Origin: Karalla daura
Lineage: Eukaryota > Chordata > Actinopteri > Chaetodontiformes > Leiognathidae
Assembly (NCBI GenBank): GCA_029224185.1
Contig: CM055190.1
Span: 19,847,015-19,911,014, forward strand
Length of the DNA: 64,000 bases
Direction of reading: 5' to 3'
Part shown: positions 35,107 to 46,740 of the stretch, piece by piece
How the letters are laid out: the number at the start of each line of letters is the position of its first letter
Position numbering within the stretch: the first letter of the stretch is position 1
Notes under the pieces: generated by a model
Seen by the model: the letters and a program-made list of their open reading frames with translations, nothing else
What the model was told of the DNA's origin: nothing
Databases searched by the model: none
Position numbers and translations under genes: made by a program

Positions 35107-38100
35107 AGTACCTTTGCTCTGTCAACAGTAAAGCACAGTGAAAGCCTATTTCCACTGAGAGGGAGGCAGCAATATGTTTTGGCCCAATGCTGAAGCTAAG
35201 ATAAGATCCACGCTACTGCAGCCCACAATCTGATCCTGCTGTTGTGCCAGAGGGCAAAATCCAATTTCCTCCACACTGCTAAGAAAAAAATAAATGCAAA
35301 ACAAGAGAAGCAAAACAATTTTTAATCAGTGATTAATGCTTTGCAAGAGACGACTATTTATCTTTTGCATTTTCCATTAGGACAAAGTGTAGCTCCTAAT
35401 ATACTATTTGTACTCTCAATAGATTTTCGCTGGAATAATTGCGTGATAAGGCCTGGCACATCTTTTAACCTGAGCTTTTGTCTCTGCCTGGCCTTCTTCC
35501 ACCAGGCCATGTTTGCCTTCTCGCAACATGACATTTGGAGCGCAAATTGTCTGGCCTTTGAGAAGGCTGGACTGTCTAGCTCACACTGACAAGACAGACA
35601 AAACAGTCTCTCAGATAACTGCCTCATCCTCAATTATTAGACTTCTTTGAACTCAGTGTTCCCCACACTGTGCGTGTCTGTCATCCGCCAAAGGTAAGCA
35701 GGCCCACAGTGCAGCTGCGGCTCTGCTGTTGATTCACTGTTGGACTTTGTCCATGTGTCACTCCGGCTGGGGAGAAGCACTCGCTCGTAGGCAGTGGGCG
35801 ATGCTATGAGGAGGTTCTTGCCTTCAGCCTTGTAAGCAGGATGACCACGATGCATGCTGCTTGTTAACCTGCCATCTTCCCCTTCTGAATCCCACCACGC
35901 AAACCAGAGGCAGAGGGGTTGTTAGGGCGAATGTGTTTCTCTGGACTGCCTGACTCATTGATCCTTTGAGGTTTTTTTTTTTTGCAAGTCTGAATCTGTG
36001 GCTCCGACCGTGACTCTGAAATATCCGTAGCATAACTGCGGCCTGTGTGGATAAACACAAAGTCCTGTCTGTGGTGTGGATTTGTAATTCCGTCCTCATC
36101 CGTGGCTACCGAGCAGCGAGGGGTGGCGCTTCACTCGGCCTCTGTCTAAAAACAAATTGCTTGCATAATTCAATATTTGCTCAGATGGTAAAATGGTAAC
36201 TTGCTGCATGACCACTGAACAGGAGGTGAAGAGAAATCTTTCATGCGCAGCAACAACTGAGGCCAGTGAGGTCAGGGGAAAGGTCAGCCGCTGTGTATAA
36301 TTGTGATGAAGACAGCTTAGAGGGCTTTAAGTGTGTGACCATGTGAGTCGTATAAATTTCCACAAAGCTCAGTCGCGTGCATCTCTTTTGTGTGCTTAAA
36401 CCATAGCTGTGATACTCGAAACTCTTAACAAACAGCTTCTCGGCAAACAATACCCTATAACTTACAAATGAAGACGGTGTGAAAGGAGACGGTGGAAAAA
36501 ACAAACTTGAATTTAAACTATCTCTCTTGAGGATGCTGCCAAAGTGCATCAGCAGTTCATCAAGCATGCAGCATGAAGAGGCAGCGCTACAGTAGCTCCA
36601 TCTGCACGTAATCCTCTGCTGATTAGCATATAGCACTACAGTATTTTTCAGCTAGCCAGCTCCTCTTGTTGCCCTCAGAGTCTTAATCCTTCCTCCGCCT
36701 GTTGTGTTTCTGCTCCACTGGGAACCATTTGCGCCAATTCCACTCATTGAGCTCGATAATTAGTGACAATTGTAAAAGTAATTTACAAACTCAAGCAATG
36801 CCATCGAGAAAATGGTGCCAATTAACTAGAGATGCTAATGTGGGCAGAAACGTGGAAAAGCAGCATCCGACCTCCATTACAGTGAGAGGAGGAGGGCCAG
36901 GAAACTGTCCTCCGAGTGTCAGGGGGAATCGTCAAGGGAGGAGAGGGGAGGCGGTGCACTCTGCTGGACCGGGCTTGTCACCGTGCTGCTGATTAATCCC
37001 ACAACGCAAGTGAACTACAAGTACCGTGACCGGGGCAACAGTATTTTAATTTGCATTTTAACAGATGCCTTTATTTGGGGTCAGTGCAGCTCTAGCAGTG
37101 GAATATACATCATCAGCATTGCAAACGATGTAAATTAGGCACTTTGGAAAGAATACACCTGTCTTGTCATCTGAGATTAAACACGCTTTATGCACCAGAA
37201 TGGGAGCTTCCCCGTCGTAGCTAAGCAAGGTGCTGGAAATTATCATATCAAGTTGGTATTTCTGCCATTTGTGGCTCGCTGTTAAAAATCTTCACTGTGC
37301 ACAGGATCTTATTAGCTGAGATGCTAAATCAGGAAACCACTGCACATCTCATGTATAGAGCAGCTGGTTCTAACCCCTGTGAGATGATTTATGGCGTGAA
37401 AATGTGATTTTTTTTTCCTCCTCCTTCTTCTTCAGCTAATTAATATCTACAGCCTGCAGGTTCCTTCCTTTAATTAATCACGTAAAATAGCCTGGAAACG
37501 GAAAATAGGAATCGTTTTGCTTAAAGGTTCGTTTGACCATTAGACATGCTTTAATTCTCCAGTCGGAGGTCATGAACCTGTGTTGAAAGCACGGCCATGT
37601 AATACCAAGTTACACAAGCCGTGCTGCTCAGCTTTTTTATCCGATTATAGCTGGAGGAGCCAAGTGCAAACAGACAAGGCAGGCAACTGTTTAGGGTCAC
37701 AGGCCGGTGGGGAACCCCTGAGGACTGAGAAAAAGTTTTTTTTTTTAGGTTGTTTTATATGGACCATTGAAAGAAAAGAGTTGCAAAATTTTGCATTTTT
37801 TGTTGGTAGACCTTGCAATGGACACTTTGTCTAAGTCTTGGCAACCACTCCAACCAGAGTGTCAGAGCGATGATAAATGATGAAAGATGATGAATCAATT
37901 TTGGGAAAATCAAGGCCTTTAAAAAGTAACAGAAAACCTTAAATGTGATTTTGAGGTATGAAATGTGTGCGTGTGGTGTTCAAGCACTTTTTAAATAGTT
38001 TGACTGGAAAAAGTTTTGCATTTGGTGTGGTGTATTTATGGCAAACAATTGAGACTCAGTGTTAACTGCAACTAGAGATATAAATTAATATACTTTGGTT

Positions 38101-38183
38101 TAGTTTATTCCTATGAGTTCTGTTGTATGATTGTGTTTTACAGATTTAATTGAAACTGCAATTTAAGCTAAGATGCAATCATT

Positions 38184-38442
38184 GTAGGCCACACGGTGCT
38201 GTTTTCCTCACAGCAAGAAGGTTTTCATGTTCTCCTCCTCATGTGTACTACACAGTCCAAAAACATACATCAAGGTCAACTGGAGACCATAGAGTTTATA
38301 AGTGTAAATTAGAGAGTGAATGGAGGTGACCTGTCCAGGGTGTGTTCCCTGACTTTCGCTCTATGTGAGCTGAGGTCAGGCTGCAGCAGCCCCTCACAAC
38401 GCCAGTGGGTACAAAGCGGGTATGCAGATGAATGAATGAATA
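38184..38442 (+). repeat. Interspersed repeat, copy 1 of 3
   Basis: Contains CACAGTCCAAAAACATAC, GACCTGTCCAGGGTGTG and GGGTACAAAGCGGGTA followed by GATGAATGAATG, the order typical of an abundant fish repeat. It shares the 16-mer GGGTACAAAGCGGGTA exactly with the copy near 61.2 kb. It has no coding capacity. Confidence 0.7.
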
Positions 38443-39049
38443 AAACCATCATGTTTGTGTCGTGTTTGTCTGTGTTGCTTGATGATGATGCTGTTACATC
38501 ACAAGTCTGCAGACTCTTAGCTCTGTTTAATGCTGCTGCAGAGCCACATGTTTATACATTTCCCAGCTGCACAGTTCGGCACGGTGCAGCGTGGACAATT
38601 ATTTTTATTGCACGGCCATAATTCTTGTTTTATTATTCTAAAATTCACAGTGACTCAGTTCTTTTTCTTCTTTTTCATATGCATACAAATCCATACTTTC
38701 ATTACCAGCAGTTCAACACCAACCATCCATTAGTTTCAGGATACTCTTTTCTCAATTCCATCAATCACAGGCTCTACAAAAGTGCTGGGAGTGTGGCCAT
38801 TCACTAACAGATGACAGAGACAGATTAAATTCCGGCCTGTTTGTGTTTTAGCAAAAGTAATGTCTCATTGCAGCTTCTTATTTGAAGTCAAGACCCCGCT
38901 GTCTCGTTATGATTAGTGTAATTGTTTCTCGGTTCAATGCTTCCAGCTTCCCCAGACCTGACAAAGAATCAGTAATGTGACTAATCCATTGTAAGCAGGA
39001 GGGAGCCTCCCAGTTAATAAGACAGTGTGCCCTTTGTAGAGACCTTTCA

Positions 39050-39165
39050 TTTCAATTCCTTCCCTTCCCTTTCTCGCCTCTCTTCTCCTTCCCTTTCCCT
39101 TTCTCGCCTGTCCTCCTCCTCCCTCCTCCCAGCCCTCTCTTCACACCCCTCCCTTTCCTCCTCTG
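39050..39165 (+). repeat. Polypyrimidine (C/T) tract
   Basis: Nearly continuous C and T, with imperfect repetition of CCCTTTCTCGCCT. It is the strand-mirror of the purine tract in the first intron. Confidence 0.8.
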
Positions 39166-40979
39166 GAATTGAAATCAGGAGGTGTATTCCCATTCTGTCA
39201 GTCACAACTCTGCCTCCTAGGCCTCAGCCTCTATCAGTGTAAACAGAAGAGGGGAAGCAGTGTTTTCTCCTGTCAAAAAAACCTCCTTTTGGTGTCTCTT
39301 TGATCCCGGGTGCCGGAATAGTAATTGCGATCACTTATGAAACAAAATGACAAGCGCTGCCAACAGCTTAGCAATGCAAATGCAAAAGAAGGGAGACAAG
39401 AGAAAGTGGTAGGGATAAAGGTCTATGAGGACGTGTCAGCTATCACGGGCTGCGTGGATGTCCTGAGAAAGCAGCTGAGATGCTTTTGATTATTTTGAAA
39501 AGGCTGATAGGACTATTTGCGCAGGCGACAGAGACATATTTTCTCCATAGTAACTACAAACAATGACCTACAGAAACCATGTGTTTTTCTTCCTTTTCTT
39601 ATGACACTGAACGATCATTACTGTAATACATTTTTTCAGTGTAGTCATTGGCAGCTCTTTAAACACATGCACAAACAATTGTCAGTGATTCTTAAAATAA
39701 TTTCATGTCCAGGTCTGATACAGTCATCCACCCTGACTTCACCCCCGTCGCTGTAAACATCAATATTCTGTGTTAAGCTACTTTGCACAAACAACTGTGT
39801 TCCTTGAATACAGTTTGGCCTTTGTCACATATTTGCAAAGTCTTGCTTGTTTTATTATTGTCAGACACGAGGAAGTAGACCGTAAACTGTACACAATTAC
39901 AATTACTCAGGAATCAAGCATGCAAATGTCTGTGTTATGAGAGGCCTTTCCAGCAGAGCGAGCAGAGAGCTGGCCTCACTGGGACATGAAGTCTGGCCTT
40001 TCTGGCTTACGTAAAGTGGATGCAGCCAAAGCAGTGATGGCTGAATGCTGGTTATTCAAACAGCATACAGAAAAGGCAGAAATGAAGGAAGTGGATGGCT
40101 CCTCGTCCATCTTTAAAGCTTGGGAAGTGGATAAGCCTCTGGTGTTATTCACAGGCTCCTTCTGACATCGTCTGTTGATGTTTATTTAAATGGCGCTCAG
40201 ATCTGCGTGGAAATCATCCCATTGCGAATGCCCAGCAGGACACAAAACAGCTGAGCTCTGTAAGACAAGCCGAGAAAAGAGAAATAGAAATACTTTCAAG
40301 ACGGCAGAGAAAACTTGAGGGTTTTATGTAAAGGAAGGTATTTGTGTGAAATGTATTTTGTGTAATGAGACTTTCCAATTCTGTCCTCTTTTAAAACAAT
40401 GTTACCTGGAGCTGGAAAAACCTCTGCCTCTCCTCCCGGTGCTGGCTGTTCTAAGCTAACACAGAGCACATTCACTGTTTCACACAAAAAAGAGTCAGCT
40501 CTGTTTTTTTTTTTTTTGCTTTTTTTTCTCAGATTCAGTTTTCAGGGTGGTCGTCGAGTGAGGGTGTCATTTCAGGGCTCCTGCTGGGAGATTGCTCTTT
40601 CTTCTAGGACATTGTGACACAGTACGTTAATAATGTAGCTTTCCTTTCATAGCACTCACAAACACAGCCACCGACCCTATTGGCTATCAACAGAAATGTC
40701 CATCTGCCGACTAAAGGGCCGCTCTCTGCTGCATTTACCAACGTATTTTCTTCTCGGGTCTCCCAGTTGCGGCGGCGTGGAAAGTGTCGGACGGCCATTT
40801 TGCTCTTACAACATGAGAACACTGTTTTCCCAGTGTGATGAGCATCATTTGACAGTCCCCTGCCTCAGCATCCTCAGCATCTAAGCCCATTTACAGCCAG
40901 CTCATTCACTTTATTGCCATTCGCTGATGGCAGCACTTTGAAGTGTTTGCAGAGGGAGGATGGAGGTGGTGGTGGATGT

Positions 40980-41006
40980 GGGTGTGGGGTTGCTGGGGGG
41001 CAGGGG
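40980..41006 (+). other. G-quadruplex motif
   Basis: Four G runs (3, 4, 6 and 4) are separated by loops of 3, 5 and 2 bases on the + strand. Confidence 0.6.
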
Positions 41007-43317
41007 AAGTTTAATTGGCTGCATTAGTTGCTTTGCTTCTCTTCTTGTTTCTTGGTGCCCCCCAGTCACTGTGAGTAGGATTAGACGACCTACATTTTGA
41101 GTTTAGCCCGGCCCTCTCATCCTGTTTTTCAGCGTCTCCTCATTCTGCTTCAGTTTCTTTGAGGGATCCTACTTCCTGCTCCCAAAATGGATTTTGGCTG
41201 TTTGATTTGAGTAAGGAAAGAGAAAAAAAATAAACCTTAGACAACGGGACGTCCTCAAGCTCGAGTCCACAGCTCTATGTTTACATCAGCATGGATTTGT
41301 TCACACGGACTACGGGGAAAGTTAAATTTAGCAACTTTATCCCGATGCACATGACACTGATTGACAGCCCGCTGTGGGTAACGATGTGTTCTGTTTCACA
41401 ACGTGTCGCCCACAGCAGTCGCCCTCTGAGAAGTTTTGATGTTTGTTTTGTTTGAAATGCCTACACGCTCTTGTACATCCAGCATGGCATCTCCTGCGGT
41501 ATGTTTAGGCTGGATGACGTCTCCATGTGGAGGAACACAGCCAAATCATTCGATTTGAGGACGGGCAAATGGGGAGCAAACTGTTGATCTGCGTAGATGA
41601 TTTTCTATTTTTTTTGCTTCTCGGCTCATCTTTTTTACTGCTTTAGTTTCTGAGCCAAAGCCTTGTTCACTACTGTCGAACACTTTATGTTGCCATAAAG
41701 GCCATGTTTTAGAAAGGTACTTAAAGATAGTTTAAGTTATCCTCAGTAGACTTTAACAAGTTTTGCTATATGTGTTTGGACTTATACACCTCTGCACTTT
41801 TAGAATAATGTGTTTTCACTTTTTATATGCACTTCTTTGTCTTTCATTATCATTAAGGAGTCATTCATTTTATGTAGCGCTTAGTCAGTTGTTGTTCCCA
41901 CTAATACGGATAACTGAGAACATTGTTGAACATTAGTTTATATACTTGCCTGACGTAAGGAAAGACAGAGATGCAATGAGTAAAGATCAAATCAACATTA
42001 CAGCTCTGCATCTGACTAAACAAAATTATGAAACATAATTAGTGTTGTAATCAAGACAAAATTACTGCAGTAATGACGGACAAACATTATTGTTTCACTC
42101 AATCAAAATGTTTTTTTTTACAGAGAGGAAACTGCGTCAAATGCCTGATCAATAGGCAGGAGACTGGCTCCAGGCACCTTGCCTTGCCTTGCCCTAGCTT
42201 TAGCTGAAGCACCTTAGATGTTCTCAAATTCTTTCCGTGTCATTATTTCGATGGTGAAACCTGCAATATAACCTGTGTTGTTGTTGTTATCAATTATCAT
42301 GATCATCTCATTAGTTTTAGTAGTAGGAGTAGCAGCAGCGGCAGTAGTAGGTGTTGTAGAGCATTACAATGAAAACTGATCAAATGCATCAAACATTTTG
42401 GGTGTTTTATTTTAGACTGACATAGGGCCACACTCCTTGTTCTCTGGATGCTGATAAAAAGAAAACTTTTAACCTGATGAGCAGCAAATATACAAACTGA
42501 GCATTTAAATAACAAATACACCAACTGAATTTATTTAATTCTCTAAATTGCAGTTTTACTATAGCATGGTGCTGAAATATCTTGGAGATGTTGTAAAGTC
42601 CCATTTAACAGCTTTGAAAATTATTAACATTAAAGAAGTTTCCCCAGAAGCACACAGAGAGCTTAATCCAACATTTGCCGACTGTGAATTACATTTGTGG
42701 CACTAAACCCGGGAAGAAGAGTTGTCCTTTCTGCGAACGCAGTGGCAGTGTTCAGGTTCAAATGAAGGGAGGTGGATGTTACAGCTAACCTTGGCTATGT
42801 GCCCTGCATGGCTGCCCCTGTAAGCCATCAGTCTGCTGAGCGTCTGACTGAAATATTAAAGAGCCTATCTGCCCGAGCGCCTCACCACGGAGCAAGCAGG
42901 GTGCATGCTGCAGCATATGTCACTGCTACAGTGGTTGTAATGGATGGAGACCACAGGGAAAGAGGAGCAGAACATTGTTTTCAGTTTAATTGACACTCAC
43001 GTGTCCATCAATCCTTTGATTATATCCATCTATCTATACATACAGGTCTGACATTATCTGCAGGTACTACATTATATTTGTTGCTGATGGAAGACAGGAA
43101 TAAAAAAAAGAGCCTGGGACGGTATAAATACATCCTGTCATTATTAAAGTGATGCCCTCGCAGCAGTAAAATAAAGATGGAGGTCACCTCACCCTGCTGT
43201 AGATCACAGTGTGACAGAACAGTAACTGCCAGCTCAGATTTTGATCAGACGTGTGCATGTACAATAAAGCGCTGTAGGTCACATTTTGGGAATGCAATGT
43301 ATCTGTACAGTAGGTGG

Positions 43318-43500
43318 AGCAATGTTTTGGTGCTTAGCACTGCCACCTCACACTCATTTGTTGGACGGAGGGCCTTCGTCCATGGAGGGCCTCTAGACTA
43401 TCCGCATGGAGTTTGCATGTTCTGCCTGTGTCTGAGTTGGTTTTCTCTAGGGTGTCCAGTTTCCTCCCACAATCCACAAACATGTCAGCGTTGATTGGAT
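43318..43500 (+). repeat. Interspersed repeat, copy 2 of 3 (partial)
   Basis: GGTGCTTAGCACTGCCACCTC, then CCGCATGGAGTTTGCATGTTC and TTTCCTCCCACAATCCAC, are the 5' part of the same repeat type as at 38184 and 61040; the 3' part is missing. Confidence 0.65.
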
Positions 43501-43797
43501 TGATTGAATGAGATAATAACACGGAGGCACATTACACATTGTGCCGTAACTCCTGTCAATTCAGATGACTTCATTTTTAATTAAATGCTCTGAAAAAGCT
43601 CTGTGCCTGTTAGAATGGCCATAGCGTATATAAACTTGGTTGCAATGCATTTGAGTCAGTCAGTTGTTGATGCTAGTATGTACTGAGCAATGAGTGATAC
43701 TGATAACGCCAGAGAGGAGAGCGGTGTGAAGGTTGATTTATGTTCAAATCTCGGTTCAATAGATGTAATTAGAAGGATGCATGCACATGCACAGACA

Positions 43798-43837
<40 letters not shown>
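43798..43837 (+). repeat. (TC)10(AC)10 compound microsatellite
   Basis: A TC run passes directly into an AC run. Confidence 0.95.
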
Positions 43838-44357
43838 TACAAACACTCACTTTATTCTCCCTCCTCCGTCTCTGAGGCAAACAAATCTGTTTGGTATAGA
43901 ATCGCCCAATGAAGTGAGGCGGGAATCAGACCCCCGGGGCTGGAAACAAGAAAGAGGAAGAGAAAGAGGCAGGGGACAGAAAGAGACAACAGAGAGGAAT
44001 GAAATCTTTTCAAATCTGCTTTTGACTCACGATGAAACGGGAGTTGCTCGAGTAAAACACGCTGATAGAGGAATTCAGGCTTTTGATCGACTGCTCTTGC
44101 TGTCATTCTGGAGCCATTTTATTTGCTGTTATCACTCATTATTCAAATGGTTGCGTGTATTTTGACTCGGTTTGGAAACATGTTCAACATTGTCTCCACA
44201 AAGGCAGCTGAACGGAAATAAAGTAATCAAGGAAACAGCAGAGGAAAACAAAGGAAAGTGAGTGCATTAGGAGCGGAAGGGAAAAGCTCCAAGAGAAGAA
44301 AAGAACACAGACACCTGATTGATTGATATCCCTCCCTGGGTCAGTGATTTAATTGTG

Positions 44358-44361
<4 letters not shown>

Positions 44362-44408
<47 letters not shown>
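44362..44408 (+). repeat. (TG)23 microsatellite
   Basis: 47 bases of pure TG. Confidence 0.97.
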
Positions 44409-44410
<2 letters not shown>

Positions 44411-46519
44411 CTCCGACTGAATAAATTCTAAGGAAATGGGACTTGAATGTGGCAAACTTAACAATGACCTAAATGTGCTTCTTCCAATTAATTTCAAACC
44501 CCTTCTCCGTTACCTTAACCAGCTCCGAAACCGCTTGATTAAAAATGCATCAGCCCCTTGCTAGTGTTTTCTTTGCTGCCATTAGCTCATTTACACCAGC
44601 CTAATGCTCCATATCCTGACGCTGTTCCTTTGGAGACACACAAGCGGGATGGCCACGTCAGTGTCAGCCTGAAACATCTCAATAGCTATTATGCAGATTG
44701 TACAGAAATGGCTCCCAAAAGAAAAAGCCTGCTAACTGTGTTTATCATCTCCTTTGCCTGTAGTGCCACCGTTAGTCAGAGAGTTTGGATTTTTAGTGAA
44801 GGGGAACGATGAATCTTTGCATGCCCAACTAAGATAGAGAGCAGGCAGAGGCAGGTGATGGTGTTGCTAAGCAACAGTAAACATCCCGGGCTCTCCATAT
44901 ACTCCTGTTGACACAATGATGTTAAAAACTGAAGCTGTGCTAAGAATCTCACTTTTCCACCTGAGGCGGAGACAACCCGTGCTGACCGCTCCTCAGCTGT
45001 CTGCTTTTGTGGTTTTCTGACTAGAAAGCGGCACCGCAGGCGGTTGCCTCATGTCAGTCTCCATTTTGTTTCGCATCTGCATCTCCATGAGATCATGCAG
45101 TGGAGGTCACGTGAGAGCACGCATTGCTCACTGTGGCGCAATATTCTTAGTAACATCTTTTTGATTGGATGCAAAGTGACTTTAAACAATTTCTCAAGCC
45201 TGTAGCTCAGCCCAAGTCTCATTTTCCTGTGATGGCAACGCACATACATGGCTCATTCACACATACATGCTTCACCTTTTATGTCCAGAAATCTGCTGAT
45301 AAACTGGTTTGAGTCTTGGGGTTCTCAGCTACCTTTTATGTACTCAGTTATACACTGTTCTTATTTCGTGTGCAGACTGTGAAAACATTTTTTTTTCTCC
45401 TGGGAGCCCCGTGAAGTAGCTGTCTGTCTAGCTCCAGAGTCAGTTATAAATATTTATACATAGTGAATCATTCGGGGTTGAATCCTTTGAACTGATTCAA
45501 GTGGGTGACATACTGTATGCTCGTTAGAAAGGAACCCCAAAACTAAATTTTCAGCACAATTGACCTGAATTTATCACAATGAAGACATTATTATCGACCC
45601 TCTGACGGGTCATTTACCTCCTCAATGCCACTAAACACTCAAAACATCTGACTGAAGGTTTTTTTTTCCTTTTTTTTTCTCTCTGGATTGAAGGACTGTC
45701 CGTTATTTACATGCAAACACATGCTTTGCATTGAGAAATCATTTCATATTCAAATGGAATATAAGAAACGAAGCCATGGAGTGGGATGGCTGCTGTTTTG
45801 TAAGTTTATATTATACGTGTTTGCATGCACTATTGCCATGGCTGCAGAGTTTATGACGCAAATCTTTTGCTGTAACAATGCCACCATGGGCTTCTGATTG
45901 GCCTTTTCTGATTGCTTTGCTGTGAGAGGAGAATGTAACCTCAAACAGAGCGCAGAGGGGCTCGTACGCTTGAGACTTGCACGGCTCTCAATATATTCTC
46001 GCATTGCCTTATGTTTTGTTTTCAATTTGTGTTTGCAGCTCATAACAGGGAATAAAATGTAGGTCCCAGCTTTGGTAAAGATCCTGACTCTGTCGCACTC
46101 ATAAATCAAGGAACAGACCCTGGACGGCTACACTGCTGGATGATGTCATTTCCCATCACTTTTCAGACTTGTGTAAAATTGCTTGGTGTGTCTGCAGGGA
46201 GCTTACAGGGTAATGTGTTGTCAGATATAAGAAAGCTGATAGGGCACTGTGGGAACCGAGTCAGAATCGCAATCTCTGTGTTTTGTTTTGGTATCATTTT
46301 GAGCATCAAGACGACAACAGCGCAAGCCGTAATTGGCTCGGTCTTGTGTCATTGCAGATGATATTCGGCATTGGCGTAGAGAGCGAGTGGCTTCAGACGC
46401 GGTGACTGATTTACAGCACATTTCAAATGAGTGTTTATTTCTGTCTTGACTCGGCCGTCCTTCCCCTCAGTGTTTGCCTTTGTTTATACCACAATAAAGA
46501 GAGAGCACATTGAGTCCTG

Positions 46520-46740
46520 CACTGCGACTGTAAATCGTCGATAGCCAACGTCGTGCGGCAGCATAAACACCCCGTCCTCTCCATGCTCGATATTCTCCAC
46601 GGTCGGTCACCGTCGTCTGGAGGGGAGCTGGCTCGCGGTCCGGGGTGTTTCGCCGCACAGAGGCTGTTATCTGGATACCGTGAGAAATGGACTTAATGTG
46701 GGTTTGCTTCCGGCACACTCCGCTGTCACATGCTCGCCCA
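46520..46740. promoter_or_regulatory. CpG-rich intronic patch
   Basis: About two dozen CpG dinucleotides fall in some 220 bases, whereas the surrounding intron is AT-rich and CpG-poor. A short CpG island inside a large intron can mark an internal promoter or enhancer. No promoter motif or exon is evident, so this is a compositional observation only. Confidence 0.35.
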
